Of a stretch of DNA of 64,000 bases, positions 26,301 through 37,852 are shown piece by piece. The translations under genes were made by a program, and so were the position numbers. The notes beneath the pieces are model-generated. The model ran no database searches and was not told where the DNA came from. It saw only the letters and a list, made by a program, of their open reading frames with translations. Within the stretch, counting starts at the first letter, position 1. Every line of letters starts with the position of its first letter. Origin of the DNA: Lampris incognitus (taxonomy: Eukaryota; Chordata; Actinopteri; Lampriformes; Lampridae); the NCBI RefSeq assembly GCF_029633865.1, contig NC_079224.1, positions 20,161,967 through 20,225,966 on the forward strand, written 5' to 3'.

Positions 26301-27305
26301 AAAAAGAACCTTGTAAGGACATAAAAGCAAGGCCCTGTCATGTTCTGGCTGATAGTAGGAACAGCGAGTGTTGTGCTAACCTCCAGCATGATGTAAGTGC
26401 AAATGTTACAGCGATGGCATATGTGATGGAGAAGAGTTGGACGATAGAAGCTGGACATCTCTCAAATTCCCGCTGCAAGGACATCGAGGTGGCGTATGAC
26501 ACCTAGCATAATTATGAAACACGAGTTACCACAGATCGAAAGAACTGATGGCTTTTGAGACTTTGAATGTCAAATTCCAGCTTACCTTGGAATTGCTCAT
26601 TGATTCGTTTGAGATCAGATTCATGAAGGCCTCTAACCACAGATCCGTCTTGGTTTTGTTGTCCTCTCGTAGATAATAACGCAGTCGCACGGCCTCAGCG
26701 TTCTCAATGACAGAGTTGTCCTTGTTGAATTTTACACTGCCCAGGCTGACATACAATGGGACACTGCCAATATCAGAGTAATACCATGGAAATGTCAAAT
26801 TGACAAGGTTTATATTGCTGGCATTATAGCTAATAATGTCCAGAATGTCATTCGAAGAACAAGTTCCATTCACTAGAGCGCAAATATCAGTGTATTCAAA
26901 CGACTTGTTCTCAAACTGCACTGCCATGCTCCTTATCCTAAAGTCCAAGTCTAGTATCTCCTGAAGTGACTCCGCTGTCAGAATATTACTGCCATTTGAC
27001 GCTATAAAGGTCGCGTAAGTCCCGTCTGTGCTCAGTCTCAAGCTTGAAAAGGTGGACTCATCTCTTGGAAAAGTTTCTTGGATATATTTTCTCTCCATCT
27101 TAGCCTGTCCATCAACAGGGGTAAATTTCTCTTCAATGTTATTGGAGAGCTTATCCTTTAGAATGTAAAACCCGCTCCCGAGTCCTGCTGAGAGTATGAG
27201 AGGAGCGATGAAAAACCACCAGGGATGAGCGCCAATGAAATGGCCTATCGTCTCAAAAAAGATACGCAGAGGCCTTTCTATGCAATCTGTGCGGCATTTG
27301 GCCAT
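23316..27305 (-). CDS. ptchd3: ptchd3, patched domain-containing protein 3 (843 aa, complete)
   Basis: Four exons in coding order: 27305-26586 (240 codons from ATG), 26502-26381, 25621-25476 and 24859-23316 (stop). Phases 0, 2 and 1 agree at the three junctions. PTCHD3 is a multi-pass patched/RND-family membrane protein with a sterol-sensing-type core; the mammalian protein is reported in sperm. The sequence shows the first membrane helix at WWFFIAPLILSAG, a large N-glycosylation-rich first loop with repeated NxS/T, and the sterol-sensing region, in which exons 3 and 4 join to give MVLGIGIDDTFIMIS. The second loop lies at about residues 470-640, and a C-terminal helix bundle ends at VFIPVFLTLCGG. 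The family signature GIGIDDTF is intact. Exon 4 starts at 24859; a longer open frame runs to 24911 but its phase does not fit exon 3. The protein is longer than human PTCHD3 (767 aa). No break is seen. Confidence 0.93.
25783..26231 (-). repeat. SINE family B copy 2, in ptchd3 intron 2
   Basis: The head is at the right end (reverse of ctacgctactgggatgcccc) and the A-rich tail at the left. It is about 445 bp. The flanks share cacaatta (25771 and 26231), a probable partial target duplication. Confidence 0.82.
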
Positions 27306-28840
27306 GGCCGTTGGAAACTCAGTTAAGACAAAACTGTTAAAGTGGGTACAAGGTCAGACAGAGACCACTGTAATTTCTATGCTGTAGAGTTGTCTATTCT
27401 CTACCATGGAGACCAAGAGAGGGAGCTGTGTGCGATCAGACCCCTCTGCGTCCTGCAGACAGCATATATATATATGTGTGCATGCATGCATGCGTGCTGA
27501 TAGATGGTTTGTGTTTGTAAGTAAAATAACCATTCATGAGGATGTAGTTGCATTTTGGCTTTAGGGGATCTACATCAGGAACAATTGGAGATGGAAGCCT
27601 TTGGATGGGTGGAATCAAAGACCCAACCTACTGAACCATGTCCCGTCTAGAATGGCTCACCGATTCCATTTGAACCCTTCTCACTGTCACTGGTTCCCTA
27701 TAATTTAACCACCAAACCACGTAGAATTAAATTCCACGGTTGAAGTACCAGAGGCATTGTGGGCCATTTATAAGGTGCAGTGTTTTGTGAAACCACTGAA
27801 CAACAGGCTGTTGTGCCATACAATGTCCCCTTGTTGAGACTGCAGTTAAAAGATTAGATTCCCAGCCTTGTCAGTTCAAACAGGGATGATACCTTCCATT
27901 ATCTCTACCTGCACCCTGGGTAAACTGGTCAGCAGTTTGGGAAATGAGAAAGAATAACAAAATCTGCTTTGACATGACTGGACAACAGACCTCAGTGGTA
28001 AAGAAGCATTATTCATAAAAAAATAATGATATATAATGATGACAATAACAGACATTTATGGGGCTCCTGGTTCACAGTAATGAATGAATGTAATGGTTTA
28101 ATAACTTAATTACATATTTTCATGACCAGGAGCCTATGACATGTTAAATTCATAACTGCAGTTCCTGGCTGATGCTGTTTATTTATTACAAAGATGTGAT
28201 CATTAATTACTTTATGATTAAGCATTATTTATTTGTTTCCAGTGTTGTTAAATTTTTCCAACCCAACACTGACGTTAGGAAATGATAAGTGCTGGGTCTG
28301 CTTTTTACAATTAGAAATCAATAATCCGTCACTTTAATCTTCACTTTACGATATTCTCCCCACACAAACATATAAATGAAATAATGTAAAGACAATGTAA
28401 AGATAGGAGTCAGATGAGCTCAATAAATGTTGAGCTGTCTGCTGCCCAAGATGTAAACATATCCAAAAACAAACAAAAAAACACCCCAAAAAACATTTAA
28501 CATGGAATTCCACACTTTCGGCTGCTCTCGTTAGGGGTCGCCACAGTGGATCATTAATTTCCATTTCTTCCTGTCTTCTGCATCTTACTCCGTCACACCA
28601 GCCACCTGCATATACATATATATAAATATATAAATAAATTATTATTAGGTGTATCCATCCTGATTGTATACTGTTAATGATTCGCATCCTACACCACATA
28701 AAACTTTAATCAATAAACTTCGAATTTTTAACACCATATAAAATATAAACCATCAGATTTTAAGTTTAGGCTAATAAATAATACATACATATAAGAGACT
28801 TGCAAGAAAAAGTTCATGCTTGGCGAAAACACGCTCCACC
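27306..28840. other. ptchd3-rab18 intergenic (divergent promoters)
   Basis: AT-rich spacer between two divergently transcribed genes. It contains a short TG/TA stretch at 27463-27490 and a LINE 3' fragment at 28507-28611. No further coding sequence is seen. Confidence 0.5.
28507..28611 (-). mobile_element. LINE 3'-end fragment (same family as 39296-43430)
   Basis: The stretch ttaggggtcgccacagtgga and the following bases, read in reverse complement, are the extreme 3' coding end and tail of the abundant fish LINE whose larger copy lies at 39-43 kb (shared gcagaagacaggaagaaatg-type sequence). It is a 5'-truncated copy of about 100 bp ending at a TA-rich stretch. Confidence 0.7.
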
Positions 28841-28841
28841 G

Positions 28842-28860
28842 TGACGTCATCGACGGAAGT
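28842..28860 (+). promoter_or_regulatory. rab18 core promoter: CRE plus ETS site
   Basis: A perfect palindromic CRE TGACGTCA at 28842-28849 and an ETS-type GACGGAAGT at 28852-28860 lie 125-140 bp before the rab18 ATG in a CpG-rich stretch. The site types are established; function here is inferred. Confidence 0.55.
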
Positions 28861-28983
28861 CGTATGGCTTGCCCAGAACAGCATACTGTCAGCGTAGCTG
28901 CTAGCTGACCGCTGTCCAAATAACAATTGCAGCCTCTTAAAGAAAACATCGCCGGTCAAAGTTAAACTTATTTGCTAGAGAAC

Positions 28984-30349
28984 ATGGACGAAGACGTACT
29001 GACAACCCTAAAACTGTTGATAATCGGTGAGAGCGGAGTCGGAAAGTCAAGGTTGGTAGCTGTCGGTTGCTAACAGGCTAGCCTGTTGTCCAGTGTTGAC
29101 AATCTGTCTGTTATGCAATTTCTCACGCAGTTGAGTGGCTTTTCCAACTTCTTGTTGTACTTGCCATTATCACACGTATTTGCTAACCGATCGAGGCATT
29201 TACGTCAGTTGACGTAATGGATAACAAACTAAGCAGCTGTTGACGTTAAGTTTTCCACTTTTTCGTCAGCGTGTAAACCAAGGCCATTATGTTAAGTTTA
29301 CAGTTACTCTAAGTTAGGAAATTAAGAGTTAGATTGTGCCATCAGTCATGACGACCTATTAAACTTCATATCTGTCTTATCTCTACTTTAATTCCTCTCC
29401 TCCACAGTCTCCTCCTGAGGTTTACAGATGATACTTTTGATCCAGAGCAGTCAGCTACAATAGGTTAGATTACACGAATACACAGACATGCACACACAAA
29501 CACATGCATGCACATCTGTAAGATGCTTGTCTCGTTTTTAGCAAGAAAATGTCTTTTTCTCTGTCTCTCGCCCTCTCTCTAACGATTGATCAATGCAGGT
29601 GTGGATTTCAAAGTTAAGACAATTGCTGTAGATGGGAACAAAGCAAAGCTTGCCATATGGGTAAGTAAGTTATCGTCTGTACAATATTACTTGAATGTAG
29701 TCGCTTGATAAACATGTGCAATTACATAGTTTGACCATCAGATGGCGACATTACCTCGCATAGGAAACAAAAAGTCAGAGATGGGGAGGAAAGAGAAAAG
29801 CTAACGCTTCCATGAGGCACAAAGTGTCTCTAAATTTCCAGATGACCGTTGTGATGGTTGGTGTTGCCAGATATGGTGTTGTTATTTTTGATAAAGATAG
29901 TTTGTTTTTGTTTTCACAGGACACGGCTGGGCAGGAGAGGTTCCGCACCCTAACTCCCAGTTACTACCGTGGGGCACAGGGAGTCATATTGGGTAAGCTG
30001 GGAATCTCATGTCAGTGAAACAATGACACGTGATCTTCTCAAAACAAAAACGGAAATAAAAAAGAAACTGTATTGGCTACAGTCACTGCCAGATTAGGAA
30101 AATCCTCACCTTAATAATGAGTGATTCAAGATTCTTTATTTGTTACGTCTCATTATACAAGTACAAGAGAGTAAAACTCTTGTGTTTCAGCTCCGCAATA
30201 CTGCAGCAACAATAGTAGTAAAATAACAAAACGGAACAAAAAAAAAAGCAGTAATAATAATAAATAGTGTGCGGTGTGTGTGTGTGGGCCCAGCCTTAAT
30301 AAATGTGCATGTAGTTGTTTGAATATTTGTGTGTTTGTGTATGCCAAGC

Positions 30350-30407
<58 letters not shown>

Positions 30408-32685
30408 TGTGTGTGTGTCTGTGTGTGTGTGTGTGTAAACCGATGAGCCGCTGCAGACCATTGATTAGATGTTCATCAGAATTGTCTCCTTTTAAAGTAA
30501 CAATCTTGAAGATTGTCACTTGAATAAATGTCTGTTAGGTTACGGTCTTAAACTGAACAAGGTGACACGATGACGTTTTAGCCTATCAGCCATTGATAAA
30601 AGCACTTGCATTTGCAGTGATATGGAGAAATACAAATCGTATCTGTGGTGACATCCCCACCAAAAATCCCAAAGTCCTACAGGTCATGATGTGTTTTATG
30701 TCATCCAGCAGTGGTTGGTCCACCAGAGAAGATAGGCAGAACAAATGCTGTGTTCCGGTGTTGTGGCAAACAAACTAGTTTTGAAATTATTTCGAATTGA
30801 ATTATTTCGAAAGGGCTCCTCGATACTTTAAGCGGATCAAAACCATATCCTCTCGCCTCTGCCTGCATGCTTCTAAAAATTCCTTGTTCCTCTCCACTTG
30901 GCTCTTTTTTCTCTTTTCCTGGCACATCTCTCACATGATCACTCTAAGATCGTAGGGATGTTGTGAGCCTTCCTATTTCTTGCTTATAACGTCGATGGTC
31001 TAGACATTTTAGCTTACTTCGTTAGTGCTGCATAAGTCACGTAGGCTGACTGCCAAAAATATTAATCTAAACTATAAATCAGTATGTATTAATGATCCAA
31101 TATTTTATTTCCATCTTCTTCATTCTCTCACTCTGTTGTTTTTTTGTTTTGTATTGTTTTTTGGGGGCCAGTTTATGATGTCAGCAAACGGGACACCTTC
31201 ACAAAGCTTGAAAACTGGCTGAATGAGCTGGAGACATATTCCACACGTAATGACATGGTCAAAATGCTGGTCGGAAACAAAATTGACAAGGTGGGTGTGT
31301 GTAGCGATTATTTATTTGATTCATGTAAGAAAATACAAACAAAATGATTTAAGTAACATGTTTTATTTCATCGTTAGGCTTCTCCTTAACTAAGTTTCAG
31401 ACCAGACTGTGTCAAAGCTCACTGATGTTTGCTCAGATTTACTAATAAATAAAATTCAAATAGTTTACCAGGGTCCTTGGAGTGCTAGGAGATCTCAAAA
31501 TACTTTCAGGTGTTTTAACTAGCAGCAAGCAGTATTAAAACGTTTTACTCTGGCTATTATACATTGAAATATTTTCACTATCACCAGTTTGAGCCTTCAT
31601 TTGTATTCAGTGGATCTGGGGGACTTATATGGGCTTTCTGTTTGGTTTACAGGACAACCGTGAAGTGGACAGAAATGAAGGCCTGAAATTTGCTAGGAAA
31701 CACTCCATGCTTTTTATTGGTGTGTATCAACTTGTGAGCAATATGAAATGTGAACATTTGAACTGATAATGTCTTATGCAAGAGTTATACTAAATTTGTA
31801 CATATGCCGTAAGTCCTGATTTGCATGTGTTGAGTCAGACAGCTGTAATAGCGCAGCTGGAACAAGGAGAGACATCACACAGCAAGTTGTGCATTCAGTT
31901 TGGGTTTGTTGCTTTGTTTACACTGCTATGGCATTTTTGAATACTCCACTGTCAGCACTGTAATCGAAAGATGCAGCCAATCCAGAAGAGCTGCGTTATG
32001 ATTAAAATCTATCGGTCTCTCATTTATCAAATCCATGTCTACACGTGTTCCTTATTCCCCGCTCCAATCTGTCCCCCTCAGGGAAATTGGGTTAACATTT
32101 GTGTGGAGTTTCCATTTTAAAATGGCTAAATTGAAGGGTTTTGAAAAAGGCTGGGCAAGAAGATGTCATGGATTTTTATCCACTATGTAGCTGTCTTGTT
32201 TCCACAATATGTCTCTTGTTGCTTAGATGAAGTCATTTCATACCTTTTATGTCATGTTTGTCATCACATGGCCGTCTATAAAATCACTCTTAATAAGCGT
32301 TGTAACATTAACGTCCACCCCACCCCCCCACCCCTCAATTTTGAACATTTGGAACTTAAAGTTGACTTGTAGGATCTACATTGTTTTAGCATGCTTCAAA
32401 GTGCACTTTGAGATATTCCAGAGAGTGCTCAACCTTTATGACATGTTACACTTTATTTTTTTACTTATGTCCAACTGATTTGGCTAATGCACCTCTCCTC
32501 TTTGTGCAGAGGCTAGTGCTAAAACCAAGGATGGTGTCCAATGTGCCTTTGAAGAGCTTGTGGAGAAGATCCTCCAGACTCCAGGGCTTTGGGAGAGTGA
32601 CACCCAGGGTCAGACGATCTCTCTGAGGGACCAGGAACAGCAGCGAGGTGGCAGGGCCTGTGGAGGGTACTGCTCCATACCCTAA
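28984..32685 (+). CDS. rab18: rab18, Ras-related GTPase Rab18 (206 aa, complete)
   Basis: Seven exons: 28984-29051, 29408-29463, 29599-29660, 29920-29992, 31172-31290, 31653-31719 and 32510-32685. They total 621 nt including the stop, exactly the human length of 206 aa. Rab18 is a small GTPase of the ER and lipid droplets, activated by the RAB3GAP1/2 complex, with roles in ER-droplet contacts and autophagy. All nucleotide-binding motifs are present: P-loop GESGVGKS, switch I around [20 protein letters not shown] and EASAK. The C-terminus GGYCSIP retains the prenylated CaaX-type end (human GGYCSVL). The exon-exon phases are consistent and nothing is broken. The start [15 protein letters not shown] is the family start. 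Confidence 0.98.
30122..30190. repeat. Degenerate dispersed repeat in rab18 intron 4
   Basis: The stretch gattcaagattctttatttg with a following cattatacaagtacaagaga resembles a common fish repeat end; a similar attcaagattcgagattact occurs at 33463. Borders are unclear. Confidence 0.4.
30354..30437. repeat. (GT)n microsatellite in rab18 intron 4
   Basis: Long GT run with two TCTGTG interruptions. Confidence 0.95.
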
Positions 32686-33815
32686 GCAGGACAAAATGAG
32701 ATTATACCACCTTAGTTTTGACGGAATACGGACCGGAAACAGAGTAAAGAAAAGAGAGGTGAAGGAGTAGAGGAGTGCTTTGTGAGAGGAATTCATCGCT
32801 GGAAGACTTCAGAGAATTGGCCTGTTGGACAGGCTCTGCTGTTTGCACACTACTTGCTCAACCATCATCTGCCATGGGTCACAGTTCATTACTTCCTGTT
32901 CGAAATGGGAATGGAAAAAGAAATTATGTAAAAAAAAAACATACATCACTCATATGTCAAGGCGTATGTTGTTTTGAATTGATTTAACCATGACATTATT
33001 TGTTCTGAATTCATATTGGCATCACTGAGTTGTCATTATGTTGTGCATTAAGTTCATAAAATGGTTATAAAATGCACCTGTTTGTAGGTTACAGCTTTGT
33101 AAATCAGAGTCGGCCTGATTTAATTATTGCGATAATATTAAAATTATAATCTAAATGGTAGCCTTTTCCAGTCTTTCCCTCTTGTAAGTCTATGCTAGGA
33201 GACATACAGGTGTCTGGAGTGAATGTACAAGAAAGCTTTTCTGGAAAGACTGTTCAAATGTTCTACGTTATACAATGCCTCATTCAGTACTTAACCATGC
33301 GTACTAGTGGAGGTGTGGTATAAATACTTGGTAGATCGTGGTGCTGTCCGTCACAGAACACTATGCCTGACGCAGGTATTCCTTATGCACTAGAACACTG
33401 TGAACCTTCCCAAAGAAAGCATTTCATGAGACGCCATCACATGTCCATGGGGTTCTCAATTACATTCAAGATTCGAGATTACTTTATTTGTCCCTAGGGA
33501 AATTTGTCTTGAACATAATCCTCTATCATCACCGTTAACCAAATTATTGATTCTTTGACCTCCTTTTCTCGCTATGTTTGCATTTTGTGCTTCCAATAAT
33601 ATAGATACTTTAAGGTTGATGCTTCCCCCCCCTGTCTCTTTTTATGGGGGAAAGGGGTAATACTATGCTAATCTGCTGTCTTGTTTTTTAGCTCTGCTTG
33701 CAACCAAGTATGTTTGTCATGAGGGCGCATGTCAGGACCATAACTTTCACAGTCCAAAGGGTGAGGTTTACAAAACAGTGCTCAGATATTTTCCAATAAA
33801 ATTTTCTCTACTACT
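32686..33815 (+). other. rab18 3' UTR (inferred)
   Basis: Non-coding sequence after the rab18 stop, ending at a canonical AATAAA at 33795-33800. It contains a repeat-tail fragment at 33460-33510 (ttgtccctagggaaatttgt). Confidence 0.5.
33795..33800 (+). terminator. rab18 polyadenylation signal AATAAA
   Basis: Canonical hexamer about 1.1 kb past the stop codon, followed by a T-rich stretch. Confidence 0.55.
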
Positions 33816-35162
33816 GGAGCTTTCTGTTCCCTTTGCCTAACAGTTTTGGCAAAAAGCAATCAAGACTCTGCCAATTTGACATGACAAAGAGAGCAATTGG
33901 TCTATAAACCTTTATTTTATTCCTTTTTATTTTGGCGTTTCTGTGTGGCATAGTGTCCATAAACTGTCGCCGCTGACATGCGGAAGACATTGCTCATGCA
34001 GTGCAGCATTCGTTAGAACATTCCTGTGGCACTTGTTCAGAAACATCCTCGTAAAATCTGTGCTCACTGTGTTGATTTCAGGGGCATATCTGTGATTTAC
34101 TAGATGATTATTGCATAGTTTCTTGTGTTTGTTAAAAGAAACAGTTTTTCCTCCTTTCCTCATACTTTTTTTTTCTTGATGTTGCTTGTTTTTGCTTTCA
34201 TTTGAGTCCTGTTACTTTAAGATTAAATATATGCCTTAACATTCAACGGTACTCACGTGTTATTGAATCTGAAACAGATAACAGTGCTAAAATGAATTAT
34301 GTTCAAATGTCACCATTACCCGTACCGCAGCCCTAAATGTCATTTTATTGCCTTTATTAAGAATTTCCATCTAGTTGTCATGTTGTGCAGAGGCTTGCCT
34401 AATCAGAAGCAGGTTCCAGAGTAGATAGAGTGAGGCAGTCTTTCCATTAAAACCTTGTTGATGGCTCTGGGGGTGTTCTACATGCAAGATCGAAGACATT
34501 TTTTGCTCAAAATGTCACAAAGCAGGCAGAAACAGGGTCACATGTGGAAAAATCCTGGTAAGCATGTTTAAGAACGTCGTGCCAAAGGACACTGTGATTA
34601 TAAACTTATGTTCAATGTCCCCAGGTGGAAAATAATGGTGTCCGTGGCTGTCCTCTGCAGGGGATGAGTACCAGATATACTCTTGATGGCTTATCATGTT
34701 ATATATCAAATATATATCATGTCATATATCAAATATATATTATGTTATATGTTTCCTCTATTGAGAATTTCTGGCAGGTTACACTGCACTAAGTAATTCC
34801 TGTCATCTTAGTTTGCATTTTTGGGACATCTTGACATTTAAAACAAGGTAGAAGTTTACAATAAGGCATACTGTATTAAAGATTTAGAAGTGGTTACTAA
34901 TTTATCAATGTGTAATAACTCATTTATGATCCATCCATTATCCAAGCCGCTTATCCTAAATAGTTTCTCGGGATGCTGCAGCCTATTTATTTTTGTATTA
35001 TTATTTATTAGTCATTTATTATGGTGTTATAAATTAGTAATAAGATGTTATAATGGTCATGCACCCACATTGACAGATTCTCCGTGGACATTCTCTCAGA
35101 GAATCACGATTAGACAAGGATAGTCGAACTGTTGTATGGCAGCCTTACTAACCATTACACAA
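33816..35162. other. Intergenic, rab18 to mkx (first part)
   Basis: AT-rich DNA with no gene seen. It holds an AT-rich tandem repeat at about 34694-34750 (catgtcatatatcaaatata units) and a short reversed family C end at 34925-34990 (ccattatccaagccgcttat). Confidence 0.45.
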
Positions 35163-35270
35163 CCTTAACCCTAAACTCAACAAGTATCTAGACTTAACCC
35201 TAAACTCAAGTATCTAGATTTAACCCTAAACTCAAGTATCTAGATTTAACCCTAAACTCAACCACTCTGA
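35163..35270. repeat. 26-bp tandem repeat with CCCTAAA core, 4 copies
   Basis: Four consecutive units of the form ttaaccctaaactcaagtat plus ctagat; the first has a 3-bp insertion and the last diverges at its end. Each unit carries one CCCTAAA, the plant-type telomere heptamer. Confidence 0.85.
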
Positions 35271-35379
35271 TTGTAGTTACTGTTGCTACAGCGCGAAAAT
35301 TGACTTTTTCCTATCTGCATTACACAACATTTTCAACCGCTTATCCTGCTCTCAGGGTCGCGGATGGTTTGCTTAATAT

Positions 35380-36415
35380 TGTAGCGAATTCGGCGGGGGG
35401 CGGGGGGGGGGCAACCACGTCTGACACCAATGTAGCAATTCGGCTGACACACATTGGCCGTTGGGTTAGAGGTCGGACCCTTTAGTCGAGCGGTTAGCGA
35501 TGTCTCCTGCGGTTCGGGAGATACAGTTCGCGTCCCGGCTGCGATATTATGAACCCTACATAGGCCTCGCCAAAATCCCGTTTCTGGCTTTGTCACGTGT
35601 GCGCCACCGTAGCAACGCGAAAATATGTTGTTATGGGGTTAGCGCTCATCAAGGAAACGCTGTACACCCACAATTTAACCTGTCTAAGTTATCCACAATC
35701 AACATTAATATAATACCAATAACGTATCCATGGAGCAGAGGCAGACCTTGTAACCTAAAATTGTTAGGTTAGTCAACTTAAGGCTATTCTTTCCCTCACA
35801 ATCATAATTTCAACCCCATGGTTCACTTTTTAGACGATTCATAAGTTATGTAACTTAATATTTTGATTATTTTTAATCAAAACCAAAAATAATCTAGACT
35901 TCCTGCTTAATTTCGTTTCCAGGGCAAACACTTAAATCATAAGACAAACATCCTAGTCATGTCTTTCACTTCATTTACCAGAAAGTTTACATTTTCTACT
36001 ATTAGCCTAGGCCTATAGTGTATAGTGCACAGTGTTGTATAAAGAAGGCCTGCTGAAAAGCTATAGGCTACTTGGGTAAAAGTAATGAAGTATCAGACAT
36101 CGAAACTACTCAAGTTTCAATGAGCAATGAGGATCATGAACAGAGGAGAGCACATAAGACTGCCATTTTAATTATTATTTTGCCACTAGGGGGAGAAATT
36201 TACTAACTTTGGCGACCAAAATTGAAGGTAGCTAACGTTAGCTTTGCTTCGCACCGAGTTGATAGTTGATTGTTTCCTTAGCAACGCAGCGGAAATCCGG
36301 CGTCCGTTCGCGAGATTTGGGACAGGGTACGGGATTTTGGCGAGGGCTATGTAGGGTTCATAATATCGCGTCCCGGCTGTGGCGGTTCCTGTGGTTCTCC
36401 CCCGAATTCGCTACA
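35380..36415. mobile_element. Outer MITE-like element with TGTAGCGAATTCGG ends, split by an insertion
   Basis: Left end tgtagcgaattcggcggg, right end (reverse complement) tgtagcgaattcggggg. Without the 829-bp insert and its duplicated 9 bp, this element is about 198 bp. Its interior is tRNA-like: tcgagcggttagcgatg (A box) and cagttcgcgtccc (B box). It is either a SINE captured between inverted ends or a MITE with a Pol III promoter. Its own target duplication was not found. Confidence 0.6.
35541..36369. mobile_element. Inner non-autonomous DNA transposon, 829 bp, 41-bp TIRs, 9-bp TSD
   Basis: The left end, 35541-35581 (gcgatattatgaaccctaca onward), and the right end, 36329-36369, are reverse complements over 41 bp with one mismatch. 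The 9-mer gtcccggct flanks both sides (35532-35540 and 36370-36378). There is no open frame of note inside. A 9-bp duplication with tens-of-bp inverted ends suggests a Mutator-like (MULE) or related superfamily. This assignment is inference, since TIR and flank share bases and the duplication could be read as 9 to 12 bp. Confidence 0.7.
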
Positions 36416-37248
36416 GGACCAAGCGCGTGTAGTCAGTCTAACAGCCTGATTTGATTAGCCGCATTGTGTCAATCTTTGTTTTAAGTGGTATGTTCTGAAA
36501 TGATAGCCAATCCAAATTTAATTCCCAGGTAGAGGGGTGGCGCTTGGTTGTAAACCGTTAGGTCTGGTGCGCTGGAGAACTGGAAAAAGTGACTGATCAC
36601 CGCCAAGTGAACAGTGCAGATTGTTAGAGAGCAAAATGTGTTCCTAACTTAGTGGTTGACGAACAGTTATCCAAAGGGTTCGGATTTTTGTGATATGTAG
36701 GAGGTAAATATGAGATTGTGTATTGCTTTTCATACCGTTGACTACATGTTATGGTATAAAAACGCATTGTGTTGCTAATCGCGAGTAGCCGTTAGCATTA
36801 GCATAATAGCCGTTAGCTAGCTTTGCGTTGTGTTGCTAATTGCGAGTAACCATTAGTATTAGCATAATAGCAGTTAGCTAGCGTTGAAGAATTGGTTAAC
36901 ACAAGCTATTGCTAGTTCGCCACGAAATAGTGTATGGACTTGTTGTTGCTTAGCTGATTTATTTGATTCAGGAGACGGATGATTTGTGACTGTAGAGAGG
37001 ACAGCTCTGTTGGACCACTTTGGCTGCTGTTTTTTTCTGTGTTATGCCGAGCGCCCATCACCCAGTTTTCCTTCGTCTTCCACCCTCTAAATGTTCCCTG
37101 GATCTGTGAGTACTGAGCACGTGTTTTTTTATTTTGCTTGTGTGACCAAGTGAAGTGGCCACTACAGTTTCTAGGCCTCTACGCTCCTAAGCCACGACTC
37201 GGTCAGGCCTGCAACGGGGTTTACGGTTTACCATAGGTTGCAGAGTTG

Positions 37249-37289
<41 letters not shown>

Positions 37290-37852
37290 TGAGTGTGGGC
37301 CTATGATTGATGTTATTTGACATTATTTTGTGTTTATTCATATTTGGGATTTAGTCCTATTTGTCTTCATGAATGTGATTTTAAGAAATTCTGTTTTATA
37401 TAATTTATAAATAGCCCACCATAATTTTGCATTACATTTAAAGAAACTTTGTTGTGTCATAGCTCATAGGTAATTCATGTTTAATAACTGTTAAATGGCT
37501 AGATAAAAATTAGGAAAAGTGACACAACCAAAATCTAAGTGATATATCATAAATTTATTTGGAGGGACCGCCAGTCATTTTAGTTAAAAGAGAGTACTAT
37601 TAAAATAGTTTAAGAGCATACAGGTAATAGCACCATTTATATCAAAACCTTACTCAGGCCCCGCCCACAGTACTACTACACATAGCAGATTTTTATATAG
37701 CTGCATGGGATGGGTATTACATTTGTACACTACTCGTTGAGAATGGCAATAGGCAGTCCACACCAGTCCCATGGTTTCCCAGACAATGTCTGTGTTGAGT
37801 CACGTATGGATAAAATGTGTCCACCGAACCTGGCAAATTAAAAAGTGCTTTT
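36416..37852. other. Intergenic, no gene seen
   Basis: Apart from the 62-bp duplication and a (GT)n run at 37253-37287, no coding sequence or known repeat was recognised. A slightly CpG-richer part around 36500-37150 could be a non-coding transcript start, but nothing supports this directly. Confidence 0.4.
36764..36892. repeat. Two-copy tandem duplication, ~62-bp unit
   Basis: The unit gttgctaatcgcgagtagcc with following gttagcattagcataatagc is repeated as gttgctaattgcgagtaacc. The two copies differ at a handful of positions. Confidence 0.8.

Noticed and set aside
35156-35270. Interstitial telomere
   Set aside because: The unit is 26 bp with one CCCTAAA each, not a CCCTAA array.
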